From contig WGMM01000030.1 in the NCBI GenBank assembly GCA_016125085.1, positions 1-64,000 of the forward strand: a stretch of DNA of 64,000 nt, given 5' to 3'. The position numbers and the translations under genes are program-made. Of this stretch, positions 19,206 through 29,217 are shown one piece after another. Source of the stretch: a bacterium. GTDB taxonomy: Bacteria; Planctomycetota; Planctomycetia; Isosphaerales; Isosphaeraceae. How positions within the stretch are numbered: the first letter of the stretch is position 1; each line of letters begins with the position of its first letter. The notes beneath the pieces are model-generated. The model was not told the DNA's origin. It saw only the letters and a program-made list of their open reading frames with translations, and made no database searches.

Positions 19206-20249
19206 GTGAACACTCCGAAGGTCGGTACGAACGCATTTTCCCTGGCGTGTCGCAGACAGCCCGCCGGGCATACGCCGGTCTGGCTCATGCGGCAGGCCGG
19301 GCGATATCAGCCGGAATACAGGGAGTTGAGGTCGAAGGTCGGATTTCTGGAGCTGTGCCATAGCCCCGAACTGGCGGCCCAGGTGACGATCGACGCGGCG
19401 AACTGGCTCGATACCGATGCCGCAATCCTGTTCGCCGATATTCTGCTGATTCTGGAGCCGATGGGCTTCGACCTTGCATTCGTCAAAGGCGATGGTCCGG
19501 CCATCTACAACCCTGTTCGGGCCGCCGAAGATCTCGACCGGGTGAGAGGCGAAGGAGTCGCGGATGCACTGAGTTACGTGTACGAAGCGGTCCGCCTGAT
19601 CCGCCGCGATCTGCCGGCACATCGCGACCTGATCGGTTTCGCGGGTGCTCCTTTTACGCTGGCCTGTTATGCGATCGAAGGTGGCGGCAGTCGCCATTAC
19701 GACAAGGCCAAGGCCTTCATGTATCGAAATCCTGAGGCATTCGATGCCCTGATGGGCAAGCTCACTTCGGCGACGGTCGAATACCTCAATGCCCAGATCC
19801 GTGCCGGGGCTGATGCGATCCAGCTCTTCGACAGCTGGGTGGGGAATTTGTCTTTGAGGGATTACCGCCGGTTCGTTCAGCCCCACATGAAGACGCTTTT
19901 CGAAGGTCTCTTGCCCGGACCTGTGACGATCCATTTCGGTACCGATACGGGCCATTTGCTGGAAGCCCAGAGAGACGCCGGGGGCGACGTCATCGGGCTC
20001 GACTGGCGAGCGGACCTCGACCAGTGCTGGGCTCGTCTCGGCGATTCTGTGGCCGTGCAGGGCAACCTTGACCCCGTACTGTTGCTGGGGCCATGGGACG
20101 AGATCGAGCGGCAGACGCGTATCATTCTCGATCAGGCTGCCGGAAGGCCGGGCCACATCTTCAATCTTGGGCACGGGATTCTGCCAAGTACGCCGCCGGA
20201 CAATGTACGGCGACTTGTCGATTTCGTGCATGAGGCCACCCGTAGCTGA
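19206..20249 (+). CDS. hemE: Uroporphyrinogen decarboxylase
   Basis: HTPVWLMRQAGRYQPEYRELR, FADILLILEPMG, GFAGAPFTLACYAIEGGGS, FNLGHGILP; GTG start at 19206. Confidence 0.95.
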   Translation: MNTPKVGTNAFSLACRRQPAGHTPVWLMRQAGRYQPEYRELRSKVGFLELCHSPELAAQVTIDAANWLDTDAAILFADILLILEPMGFDLAFVKGDGPAIYNPVRAAEDLDRVRGEGVADALSYVYEAVRLIRRDLPAHRDLIGFAGAPFTLACYAIEGGGSRHYDKAKAFMYRNPEAFDALMGKLTSATVEYLNAQIRAGADAIQLFDSWVGNLSLRDYRRFVQPHMKTLFEGLLPGPVTIHFGTDTGHLLEAQRDAGGDVIGLDWRADLDQCWARLGDSVAVQGNLDPVLLLGPWDEIERQTRIILDQAAGRPGHIFNLGHGILPSTPPDNVRRLVDFVHEATRS

Positions 20250-20347
20250 TGGTCTTCGCTGTATCACATGAAGCATAAAATCGCTCGCTTGCGACGCTTC
20301 ATTCAATCGTCGTCGATCATGGGTTTCGACTTCAGGGATTTTGCCCG

Positions 20348-21337
20348 ATGCCGGTCGTACACAGCCTGACTCTGAACCCTTGCCTGGATAAGACCCTGAC
20401 GGTTCCGCCGTGGAAGCCGGGTGACAATGTCCGTGGTACGGCTGTGCGCGAAGTCGTCGGTGGCAAGGGCAATAACGTGGCCCGAGCGCTGAGGCGACTT
20501 GGTGTCGGAGCCCGGCCTGTCACTTTCCTGGGTGGGGCGACCGGCCAGCGCTGCCGGGAATTGCTCATTCATGACGATGGGTTCGAACCGCTCATCATCG
20601 ATTCGCGCGCGGAAACTCGCACGATTCTGACGGTCCGAACGGGCGAGTCGGCGATTCAATCGGCGTTTTTCGACCCGGATCCCCAAATATCGGCTGACGA
20701 AGCATGTGCGATGCGAACTGCGATCGAGCTGGCGATCCGAAATTCGCAGGTGCGTGCTTTGACGCTTTCGGGGTCGAGCCCGTCCGAAGAAACCCACTCG
20801 TTATTCGCTGAATGCGTAGAGCTTGCTCAGCGCGCGGGCATACCCGTTTTGATGGACACGTACGGACCTTCGCTGCTGCGTGCTTCCGGCAGCGCCCCTG
20901 ATGTCGTGCAGACCAATCTGAAGGAAGCGGCCGGGGCTTTGAAGGTCGAGAGCGATCAACTTTCGGAAGCGGTCATTTTTGACTGGCTCTCCAGCTGGGT
21001 GAAGAGAGGGACAAAACTGGCCCTGGTGACGCAGGGACCGGGATCCGTTCTGGCTGTTTCGAAGGACGCGTTCTGGAGGGTGATCGTACCGAAGATCGAC
21101 CCTGTGAACCCGATCGGCAGCGGCGATAGCTTACTGGCCGGGCTATGTCGTGGACTGCTCGGTGACGAATACGTGACGGATATTCTGAGGTATGCTGTGG
21201 CCTGTGGGGTGGCCAACGCAGCGGTCTGGGATGCTGGTGCGATCGACCCTCGAACGGTTTCTGGCTATGCTGAACTCATCGAGATCCATCAGGTTAGGAT
21301 CGTCGGCGATAAATTCGATACGATCGTCAGGGCTTGA
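20348..21337 (+). CDS. PfkB-family sugar kinase (1-phosphofructokinase/tagatose-6-phosphate kinase type)
   Basis: N-terminal LTLNPCLDKTLTV, GGKGNNVARALRRLG, C-terminal NPIGSGDSLLAGL. Confidence 0.92.
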   Translation: MPVVHSLTLNPCLDKTLTVPPWKPGDNVRGTAVREVVGGKGNNVARALRRLGVGARPVTFLGGATGQRCRELLIHDDGFEPLIIDSRAETRTILTVRTGESAIQSAFFDPDPQISADEACAMRTAIELAIRNSQVRALTLSGSSPSEETHSLFAECVELAQRAGIPVLMDTYGPSLLRASGSAPDVVQTNLKEAAGALKVESDQLSEAVIFDWLSSWVKRGTKLALVTQGPGSVLAVSKDAFWRVIVPKIDPVNPIGSGDSLLAGLCRGLLGDEYVTDILRYAVACGVANAAVWDAGAIDPRTVSGYAELIEIHQVRIVGDKFDTIVRA

Positions 21338-21475
21338 AATCCCGGGATCGATTTCCTAATGTTGAACCGTCCGGTCGGCCAAGGCGGATCATTTCCGTCT
21401 GTCACGAATCTGCGGGATTCGATTCCGTTGTCGTTTCGGCTGATCGGCCCAACTTCGATTGAGGAGACAAATCAA

Positions 21476-21670
21476 GTGAAGAATCTGGTTTTGAGCGGTA
21501 TGTTCCTGATGTTGACGTTCGCGGTTGTCGGCTGTGGTGGCGAAGGTGGCAGTGCCCCTGCTCCCGCTGCCGCTCCCGCTGCTTCGGCCCCGGCTGTCGC
21601 TGGTGATGCTCCGGGTGCTCCGGGCGCTCCCGCTGCTGCTCCTGCCGAAAAGCCTGCTGAGAAGAAATAA
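21476..21670 (+). CDS. Small Ala/Pro-rich predicted lipoprotein (64 aa)
   Basis: GTG start preceded by GAGGAG; hydrophobic LVLSGMFLMLTFAVVGCGG lipobox; low-complexity APAAAPAASAPAV...EKPAEKK tail; followed by a strong terminator. Confidence 0.6.
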   Translation: MKNLVLSGMFLMLTFAVVGCGGEGGSAPAPAAAPAASAPAVAGDAPGAPGAPAAAPAEKPAEKK

Positions 21671-21721
21671 GTGATTCGGCTCGGTCCAAGTCGATGACTT
21701 CGACCGAGCCGCAACCGCAAG

Positions 21722-21757
21722 AAGGGGTGATTCTTCGTACGGAGAATCACCCTTTTT
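21722..21757. terminator. Intrinsic (possibly bidirectional) terminator
   Basis: Perfect 10-bp stem GGGTGATTCT/AGAATCACCC (21725-21734 / 21743-21752) followed by T5, flanked by AAG on the 5' side; lies between convergent genes. Confidence 0.85.
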
Positions 21758-21864
21758 CGTTCCTGACGAAACTTCGACAGAGCGTCGATTCGCCCGCTTC
21801 ATTGCCATTTCGATGATTCGCACCGAAAACTCTGCCGAGACGTCGTATCCGTCGAACAGACGGA

Positions 21865-22923
21865 TTAAGCCTTGAGTTTCCGCGATGCGAACACGAAATA
21901 GCGTGTCATGTTGAAGCTGATACCCGTCGCGATCACGATGCCCACGAATGCCGCGACCAGCTTGTGGTCATCGAAAAAGGCAAAACGCGAAGGAAGCCAG
22001 ATCCGAAGCATGAAACTGACGCAGAGAGCCAGGGCGTTACTGAGCAAGTATGTGCCGTATTGCCTGAGAAAGGTCGAATTTCGCCTGGCGTCATTGAATG
22101 TGAGTCTGCGGTTCAGGATAAAATTCCACGTAATCGCCAGCCAGATCGCGAGAAAACCTGCAAGCGCGAGGTCGGCTGTGCTTTTGACGAGCGGCAATGC
22201 GTATTGACTGAGTTCCGAATTCTTGAAAATGGCCTGGAACCCTGCGTAGCTCGTCAGGTCGACGAACATTCCGGAAAATCCGACCGTGCAGAACTGAACG
22301 AGCCTGGAGACATTGCCGAATTTGTGATCGACATAAGATTTCAGGAAGCTCAATTCGGTCTTGCCGAGTCGCGAATCACTGGCTTTGACAGGTTTCTGGT
22401 AGTCCGTACTGGCGAGCATCATGCTTCTTTCGCTCGGAACGCGAAGCTGGAATTCCAGGGCGATCCATCTTCCGGCGGGCTTAATGGCGGCATTTCTGTC
22501 GCGGATCGCCTGTGGCCGAACGACGAGGGCCGAGGCGTTGACGGCCTGACAGCCGGTCAGTTTTTCCAGCCCGATGGCCGCGATCTTGCCGAACCAGTCG
22601 CGGGAATTCCGCGATGCGACAACAAGATCCGCCTGGTCCGAATTGAGTAATTCGACCGCGTTGAGAAACCAGTTCGGGGCAAGTTCGAAGAAGTCATCGA
22701 CGACGAGCAGCACTTCGTGATCGAGTTTGGGGATGAACTGCTCGATCAGCGTGGAGCGATAGGTCGGGTGGATCGGGCTTTTCGCGTCCGATTCGAATTC
22801 GAGAGTCAGATTGCGGGTTTCGATCTCCCACCCCTGAGCGTCGAACGTGTCTGCGAGAGAGCGGACGTAGGACTCGGAATCGGATTCCTGCCCAGGAATG
22901 CGGTGAAGTGAAAGAATGCACAT
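21865..22923 (-). CDS. Degenerate GT2-like domain fused to GtrA-like membrane domain
   Basis: C-terminal GtrA pattern (RLVQFCTVGFSGMFVDLTSYAGF...WNFILNRRLTF...FNMTRYFVF); N-terminal region resembles a shortened dolichol-phosphate-mannose-synthase-like domain. ORF extends to 23007. Confidence 0.7.
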   Translation of the reverse strand: MCILSLHRIPGQESDSESYVRSLADTFDAQGWEIETRNLTLEFESDAKSPIHPTYRSTLIEQFIPKLDHEVLLVVDDFFELAPNWFLNAVELLNSDQADLVVASRNSRDWFGKIAAIGLEKLTGCQAVNASALVVRPQAIRDRNAAIKPAGRWIALEFQLRVPSERSMMLASTDYQKPVKASDSRLGKTELSFLKSYVDHKFGNVSRLVQFCTVGFSGMFVDLTSYAGFQAIFKNSELSQYALPLVKSTADLALAGFLAIWLAITWNFILNRRLTFNDARRNSTFLRQYGTYLLSNALALCVSFMLRIWLPSRFAFFDDHKLVAAFVGIVIATGISFNMTRYFVFASRKLKA

Positions 22924-23047
22924 TCGGCCACGCGACGTACCGCCATATGAGGCGGGACTCGTGGAAGTGCTTGTAACGCGAGTGTGACCGATGGGCATCG
23001 AAGGCATGAACCGGGTTAGATTCGCTAAATCAGGAGACGATAAGCCA

Positions 23048-24202
23048 TCAGTCCCGTGACTCGGACGGGGCGGTGAGGTTCATCGGATCGTTTATCTTAG
23101 CATCGTATGCCGATTCGATCCAACCTCCGCCAAGGACCATGTCGTTTTCGTACAGCGTAAGCACCTGGCCAGGAGTGACGGCCGTCTGGGGCTGGGCGAA
23201 TCGGACGATCACTTGATCAGGCCGGGATTCGGAAACTTGCACGGTCGCCTCGACCGCCTTGTGACGGGCGCGAATCTGTGCGAAGCACGGCAACGGTTCG
23301 GTCGGCGGATCGATATGCCATCCGAACCGTTCGGCCATGAGGCCGGATTTCATCAGGTCATCCTGATCGCCGACCACGACTTCGTTCGATTCCGGAAGAA
23401 TTTCCAGCACGTAAAGCGGTTTCCTGGCTGCGATGCCGATGCCGCGCCGCTGACCCACGGTGAAGGATTCGAAGCCCGTGTGTTCGCCCAGCACCTGGCC
23501 CTGCTTGTCCACGATCATACCGCCGGTTTCGCGTTCGGGAGCCTTTTCCCGCACGAAACGGACATAGTCGTTGTCCGGCACGAAGCAGATTTCCTGACTG
23601 TCCGGCTTGTCGTGCACGGGCAAGTCCATCTGCCGGGCCATCGCCCGGATTTCGGACTTCGGGAAGTCGCCGACCGGGAAGAGAATCCGGGGGAGCACCG
23701 ATTTGCGCAGGCCGGAAAGTACGTACGACTGATCCTTCGTCGCGTCCAGCCCGCGTGCGATCCTGGGGCGGCCTGCCGCATCCCGTACCATCCGGGCATA
23801 GTGTCCGGTGGCCACGTAATCGGCGCCCAGCTTCTGGCCATAGGCCCAGAGCTTGCCGAACTTCAGCCAGATGTTGCACATCACGCAGGGGTTCGGTGTG
23901 CGCCCCTGATAGTATTCGTCGACGAAATAATCGACGATACGCTCGAAGTCGGGCTCGAAATCCAGCACATAAAACGGAATGTCAAGCTTCGACGCGACCC
24001 GCTGGGCATCGAGCGAATCGGTCAGGCTGCAGCAGGTTTTCGTCCGCCGCTCGAATTCGACCGAGTGAGAGCCTGTTCTCATGAACAGGCCAATGACGTC
24101 GTACCCTTTTTCCTTGAGGAGCCATGCGGCAACCGAACTGTCCACGCCCCCACTCATGGCGAGGACGACTCTTGCACCCTTGGGTTCTGCGGTCGCTTGC
24201 AT
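23048..24202 (-). CDS. mnmA: tRNA-specific 2-thiouridylase
   Basis: PP-loop VVLAMSGGVDSSVAAWLLKEKGYDVIGLFM, GRTPNPCVMCNIWLKFG, QEICFVPDNDYVRF. ORF extends to 24253. Confidence 0.95.
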   Translation of the reverse strand: MQATAEPKGARVVLAMSGGVDSSVAAWLLKEKGYDVIGLFMRTGSHSVEFERRTKTCCSLTDSLDAQRVASKLDIPFYVLDFEPDFERIVDYFVDEYYQGRTPNPCVMCNIWLKFGKLWAYGQKLGADYVATGHYARMVRDAAGRPRIARGLDATKDQSYVLSGLRKSVLPRILFPVGDFPKSEIRAMARQMDLPVHDKPDSQEICFVPDNDYVRFVREKAPERETGGMIVDKQGQVLGEHTGFESFTVGQRRGIGIAARKPLYVLEILPESNEVVVGDQDDLMKSGLMAERFGWHIDPPTEPLPCFAQIRARHKAVEATVQVSESRPDQVIVRFAQPQTAVTPGQVLTLYENDMVLGGGWIESAYDAKINDPMNLTAPSESRD

Positions 24203-24609
24203 CGAAACGTTTCTCGACGTCACATGCGGCTGTATTGAGACGGCACGTCTCACGCAAGATTATAGCCGATCCGGACCTGCGAAGGTATGGGAATTTCCTC
24301 GGATTGCGAATCGCCCGCGGAATTTCGCATATGTTCCGATTTCCGGACGAACACCGGCTGTAATCGATCCGCAGTAGCCCCCAACCGTTCGAGGCGGAAT
24401 TCGCATCATCAACGGACTATATTCCATCGGAGTCGACCCTGCTTCGCGTGCTTCTTGAATATTCATGAAATTGAGTCTGCCCTGATCGGAGGGATTTACC
24501 GGTGTTCCGGGCGATTCCGGTCAGACCGGTCGATACGCCCGTTTTTCTCCGCTTCGAACGAAGGGACTTGGGGCAACCTGGTCGATCTATAGAGAAGGAT
24601 GTGGACCAG

Positions 24610-25536
24610 ATGTACTGGACGCTCAGGCAGAGCGGGGTTTTGTCGATGAGCTGCAGGTTCATTCGGGCTATCTTCCTGACTGCCGCGTTTGCGTTTGTCG
24701 TGCAGCATCACGCACAGGCTCAGGCTCCCGGGGACGCTCCTCCAGGACTGCCGCCAGTGATCGAAAGTCTCGGTGCCGGTGATCCGCCGGATCTGCCGCC
24801 GTCATCGTCTCCTTCGGCGCCATCCTTCGATAACGTTACGGCCCCTTATCTGCAGAAGCCTGCCGAAATGCCTGCCCAGGGGCGATCAGGCAGCGTGCTC
24901 GATACGCTCGACAATCTTCCGCCCGTCGGTTCGGAATCGCAGCCGCCCCGATTGCCATCATTACCCGATGATCTTCCGCCTGATTCCCCGGAATCCGCTC
25001 CATCGACATCGGTAGAACAGCCCAGAGTCGTTCGATTCGGCGACGTTCGGACCGAGTCCGCCGCCCGCCAGCAGTTTCCTGAACTTCGGAACAAACCTGC
25101 TTCTCCTTCCCGAAGCTCAAGCGATCTTGCACGGTCTTCGAACCGGCCGGAAGAACCTGAAGCGAAGTCCCGGGGGTTCCTGTCCCGTTTGATGCCCTGG
25201 CGCAGGCAGCCGCCGGCCGAGCCGCCGCTGGTCGTATCCAGCCGAAACGACGACGATCGTTCCTACCGGTCGAACATGCCGCTCGATTCCTCAGTCCCGT
25301 CCGCTCGAAATCGAACGATCGCGGACCGGATCGATCAGGAGTTGCAGAAAAAGGCCGACCGGGCAGCACGTCTGGCGGTCGGAACCAAAACGAATGAGCT
25401 GAATGTCCAGGTGATCGACGAGGAAATCTATATCCGTGCCCGGCCGATGTGGTTCTGGCAACGGCGTCAGATCACAGACGAGCTGCGGAACCTGCAGGGT
25501 TTCGAGCCGAAACGACTGCACGTGACGGTTTATTGA
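24610..25536 (+). CDS. Secreted Pro/Ser-rich protein with a C-terminal BON-like/secretin-associated-like segment
   Basis: Signal peptide (MSCRFIRAIFLTAAFAFVVQHHAQA), low-complexity middle, structured C-terminus LNVQVIDEEIYIRARPMWFWQRRQITDELRNLQGFEPKRLHVTVY. Confidence 0.6.
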   Translation: MYWTLRQSGVLSMSCRFIRAIFLTAAFAFVVQHHAQAQAPGDAPPGLPPVIESLGAGDPPDLPPSSSPSAPSFDNVTAPYLQKPAEMPAQGRSGSVLDTLDNLPPVGSESQPPRLPSLPDDLPPDSPESAPSTSVEQPRVVRFGDVRTESAARQQFPELRNKPASPSRSSSDLARSSNRPEEPEAKSRGFLSRLMPWRRQPPAEPPLVVSSRNDDDRSYRSNMPLDSSVPSARNRTIADRIDQELQKKADRAARLAVGTKTNELNVQVIDEEIYIRARPMWFWQRRQITDELRNLQGFEPKRLHVTVY

Positions 25537-25591
25537 CCGGTCGCGTTCGCGACGATCATGATCTCCGTGAAGAATTTTGACCCACAGACAT

Positions 25592-27625
25592 TTACGGCTG
25601 AGGTGGCGGCTCGGCGCGTCCGGAACCGGGGATGAACCGGGGCACACGTCCGCCGAGAATTCCGTTGAAGAGCATGTCCAGACTCGTATCGACGGCCCGG
25701 TTCTTGAGATTTTCGCCGAGCTGTTTCATGTTGGCGTCAAACGAGTTCTGATCGACTTCCGGTTGACCGATCGTGCCTCGAATCGGAATCTTGAACACCT
25801 CGGTTCCCAAGAACGATCGAAAAAGTGCGACGTTCTGCAGAAGTGTCGGCGTGACAGGCACTTCGACAAGCAGGTCGAGCTTCTGGTCGAAAGTGACCGA
25901 GCCGGAAAAGTCGAGTCGGGTGAGCTGGCCGATAGGCACGCTCAGGCCATGCTGGATGACACGATCCTTGACGATTTCGAACTGGACGGGCTGGTCAAGC
26001 GAAAATGTCGGCGGTGGCGGCAGACCGACGCTCTGGGTCAAATTCAACAGCCACGGCCCCGGGCCGAAGCGGACATCCTCGAAGGCGAGGTCGCCTTTCA
26101 GCGACAATTCTGTTTTACGGTCCGTCACCGGGATCACGCCATCGAGAATCCGGGCCGAGATGAAGCCGTCGACTTTCGTCGCCGACGCCAGGGCCGGCGC
26201 CGGGTACACCATGACTTTTTCCGAGATGAGCGGGCTCAGCGACAATCGGGTGAGCGTCGTGTTCGGCCCGAGCCGGACTCGGGCGGGCATGGCGTCTTCC
26301 GTCATTTCGACGGTAGGTTCGACGAACAGCCGGCCATCGTTGACTGTCGTGTCGATCGGTGCGATCGCCACCTTGCCATCCTGCCACTTCATATCGAGGG
26401 CGATGTCGCCGACCTGAATCCCGTCCAGGTCGATGCCGGATACTCGGGTCGCCATCGAAGCTTTCATCCGGTTCAGAGCTTTTTTGTCGACGGGCCCGGA
26501 TGCCTGGAAGGTGACAGGCGTCATGGCGAAACGGACTTTGCCCATATCGCTTTGCGCCAGGATTTCACCGATTTTCGCCGGGTCGACTTTCACTTCGCCG
26601 CCGACGTCCACGGCCGCGGATTCGCCTGTCAGATCGCTGGCGGAGCCCTTCAGGCCGATGTCCAGTCCGGGCAGGCCAAGTTTCGTATCGGCGAACGTCA
26701 CGTTCACGGTCGGTTCGTACGAGGCTCGCAGGTCGGACCGAAACCGGAACCGGTCGATGGCCGTAAGCAGTTTCGGAAGGTCTTCGGAGTCCTGCCATTG
26801 CAGGTCGGCCCGGATATCGGGAACGATGTGATACGATTTCGGTCCTTCGGTTACGTGAATGCGCCCCGTGACCCATGCGGTGGCTGCCAGCCCCATGCCG
26901 CTGCCGACGAACGGCCAGCGATCGAATTCGGCGACGATGTCGACCGATTTATCGGTCCATCGCTGGATTTGCCCCCGGGCTGCTAGCGAGAATTTCACCT
27001 TGCGGGCACCCTCCCCACTGGCCGTGAGCGAGAAGCCCAGTGGCTTGGGAGCTTTCGGCAAGTCGATTTCGACATCGGCGTCATGAGACACGAAGGGTTC
27101 GGGCATCTCGGGAGAATGCACAGTCAGTTGGGAGTCGGCGATCACGATGGCGAAGTCTTTTTCGGCTTTCGGATCGATCAGCTTGCCCAGAGCCCGAATC
27201 AGGTTGATCTTGCCGTCGGCTTCCCGGCGGATATTCATGACGGCTTTACGGAAACTGAGCGTGCCCATGTCGTTCGGGTCTTTGATGATCTGCCACAAGG
27301 TGCGGCTCAGCTGCACTTCATCGGAGGTGATCACCACGGTTCCGTCCTGATCATGCAGGCGGAATCCCTCCATCACCACCGGGCGATTCCAGTCGAACCG
27401 GAACCGCTCGACGGTGATTTTGCCTGGCGCAGTCATGGGGCCGAGCACATCAAGGATACGCTGCGTGCCGATGGGGCTCTGGAGAATCCGGGGCAGAAGG
27501 ATCACCGCCAGAATCGCAGCGCATACGGCCAGTCCGGCGAAGGCCACGAGCCAGGTCCGCCAGGATCGCTTGCGGGGTTTCGTCGTCGTGGCGTCGGTCA
27601 TATCGGTCAATCTCCTGAAACTCAT
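25592..27625 (-). CDS. AsmA/DUF748-like envelope protein
   Basis: N-terminal TM anchor then long beta-rich repeats (ITVERFRFDWNRPVVMEGFRLHDQDG...); C-terminal DLLVEVPVTPTLLQNV...IPIRGTIGQPEVD typical of AsmA-like proteins. Confidence 0.75.
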   Translation of the reverse strand: MSFRRLTDMTDATTTKPRKRSWRTWLVAFAGLAVCAAILAVILLPRILQSPIGTQRILDVLGPMTAPGKITVERFRFDWNRPVVMEGFRLHDQDGTVVITSDEVQLSRTLWQIIKDPNDMGTLSFRKAVMNIRREADGKINLIRALGKLIDPKAEKDFAIVIADSQLTVHSPEMPEPFVSHDADVEIDLPKAPKPLGFSLTASGEGARKVKFSLAARGQIQRWTDKSVDIVAEFDRWPFVGSGMGLAATAWVTGRIHVTEGPKSYHIVPDIRADLQWQDSEDLPKLLTAIDRFRFRSDLRASYEPTVNVTFADTKLGLPGLDIGLKGSASDLTGESAAVDVGGEVKVDPAKIGEILAQSDMGKVRFAMTPVTFQASGPVDKKALNRMKASMATRVSGIDLDGIQVGDIALDMKWQDGKVAIAPIDTTVNDGRLFVEPTVEMTEDAMPARVRLGPNTTLTRLSLSPLISEKVMVYPAPALASATKVDGFISARILDGVIPVTDRKTELSLKGDLAFEDVRFGPGPWLLNLTQSVGLPPPPTFSLDQPVQFEIVKDRVIQHGLSVPIGQLTRLDFSGSVTFDQKLDLLVEVPVTPTLLQNVALFRSFLGTEVFKIPIRGTIGQPEVDQNSFDANMKQLGENLKNRAVDTSLDMLFNGILGGRVPRFIPGSGRAEPPPQP

Positions 27626-27918
27626 GCCGTGCGTTTCGGGGCAGCGCCTGGCTGGCGATCGCGGGGTGGCTTCGCAGGAAGTGCATGTCCCGCAGTTGCC
27701 GAAAGTTCGGATCGATCGTGCGGCTGTCGATCGAAATGCCTGGCCGTCGGAATCGTCGAAACCGATGCGATCCCTACTTTTCGCACAGACTTAAATATCT
27801 TAACATGAAGTGGGGAACGCGGGACAAGGTGGCCTGTCGTAACGGAACGTGTCCGGAAGCCCGGAACGACTGATGCGGCGACAGGTCTTGAAATTGACAG
27901 GAAAGACGCAGGAAAAAA

Positions 27919-29157
27919 GTGACCGACCCATCGGATGGGCGTGACGTACGCAGGAGCCTGTGTCTTCTGCTGGCGATGCTTTATGGTTCTCAAGGGGCGT
28001 GGTATCCGGCCCTTTCTCTCCACCTGAAGAGCCTTGGCGTCTCGCCCCGGGCCACGGGCTGGATTTTCTCTACCTTGCCCATGGCGGCCATTGCCGCGCC
28101 GCTGGTTCTGGGGCGGCTTGCGGACCGTCGCATCGCTGCGGAGCGGCTGCTTGCCTGCACATATCTAGTGGGTGCCACGGTTTTGCTCTCCGTCTCGGCG
28201 TACCCGGGGCAGGATGCGGCTGTGCTCACCTGTATTTTTCTCCTGTACTGGCTCTTCGTCGCCCCTGGCTACAGCATCAGCAACACGATCGCCATGCGGC
28301 ATCTGGAAGATCCGCGCACGGAATTCGCCGGTATTCGGTTGTGGGGTTCCGTCGGCTGGATGACCGGCAGTTATTTCGTCGCGGCGTTTCTGTTTTTGCG
28401 ATCAGGAACGGCAGCGACTGGCGGGATTCCGCAGATTTTCTATGTCGGGGCGAGTCTGACGGTCCTCACGGCGTGGCTTTCTTCCAGGCTTCCGCAGTCA
28501 CGACCGATGGAAACGCGCAGGGTCGGTTTCCTGAAAGTGCTGAAAACGGGGCTCCTTCAGGATCGCGACTTTCTGACCTATCTGCTTGTCGGAGTCGGTG
28601 TCGGTTTGACGACTCCTTTCGTCTTCCAGCTCATCCCGGCGCTGCTGGAGTCCAGAGGGCTGAGCCGTCCCTGGGTTCTCAGCGCGATGACGCTGGCGCA
28701 GATTCCCGAAGTGTTCGCCCTGCTCGTGCTGCCGACGTTGATCCGCCGCATGGGATATCGAGGGGCACTCATTCTCGGAGTGCTGTGCTGGGTCCTGCGC
28801 TATGGCGTGATCGCGGCGGGGGCTTCGCTTTTCTGGATTGTGGCGACGATACCGCTTCAGGGGCTGGCGATCGGATTTTTTACGATCGGCGGACAGGTCT
28901 ATGTCGATGAAAAAGCGCCTCGGGAAAGCCGTGCTTCGGTTCAGGCATTGCAGGTGATGTGCACTTCGGGGGTCGGCTGCTTTCTCGGCAGTCTCCTGGC
29001 GGGCGAGAGTCAGGCACTGTGGCCGGATCGGCCGGATTTCGTATTTCTCGTTCCGTGTTTGATTGACCTTGCCTTGGCTCTTGTGCTATTACTAGGCTTT
29101 CACCCTTCCGGACATGAACGTCCGACCGATCTCTCCCTGGCCCCATCCGCCCGCTGA
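27919..29157 (+). CDS. MFS transporter (nucleoside:H+ symporter/MFS_1-like)
   Basis: 412 aa, GTG start, 12 predicted TMs, LWGSVGWMTGSYFVA and LGRLADRRIAAERLL motifs. Confidence 0.87.
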   Translation: MTDPSDGRDVRRSLCLLLAMLYGSQGAWYPALSLHLKSLGVSPRATGWIFSTLPMAAIAAPLVLGRLADRRIAAERLLACTYLVGATVLLSVSAYPGQDAAVLTCIFLLYWLFVAPGYSISNTIAMRHLEDPRTEFAGIRLWGSVGWMTGSYFVAAFLFLRSGTAATGGIPQIFYVGASLTVLTAWLSSRLPQSRPMETRRVGFLKVLKTGLLQDRDFLTYLLVGVGVGLTTPFVFQLIPALLESRGLSRPWVLSAMTLAQIPEVFALLVLPTLIRRMGYRGALILGVLCWVLRYGVIAAGASLFWIVATIPLQGLAIGFFTIGGQVYVDEKAPRESRASVQALQVMCTSGVGCFLGSLLAGESQALWPDRPDFVFLVPCLIDLALALVLLLGFHPSGHERPTDLSLAPSAR

Positions 29158-29217
29158 ATCGATTCGAAGTGAGGCGTTGCAGGCAATCGGCTTGATTGAG
29201 ACCAATTCCGGCGGAGC

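Noticed and set aside
25577-26986. 469 aa plus-strand ORF opposite the AsmA-like gene (similar cases at 8525-9643, 19065-20306, 23213-24238, 37574-38791, 54055-55398)
   Set aside because: All are antisense to well-supported genes and show the same Arg/His/Gly-rich shadow composition.
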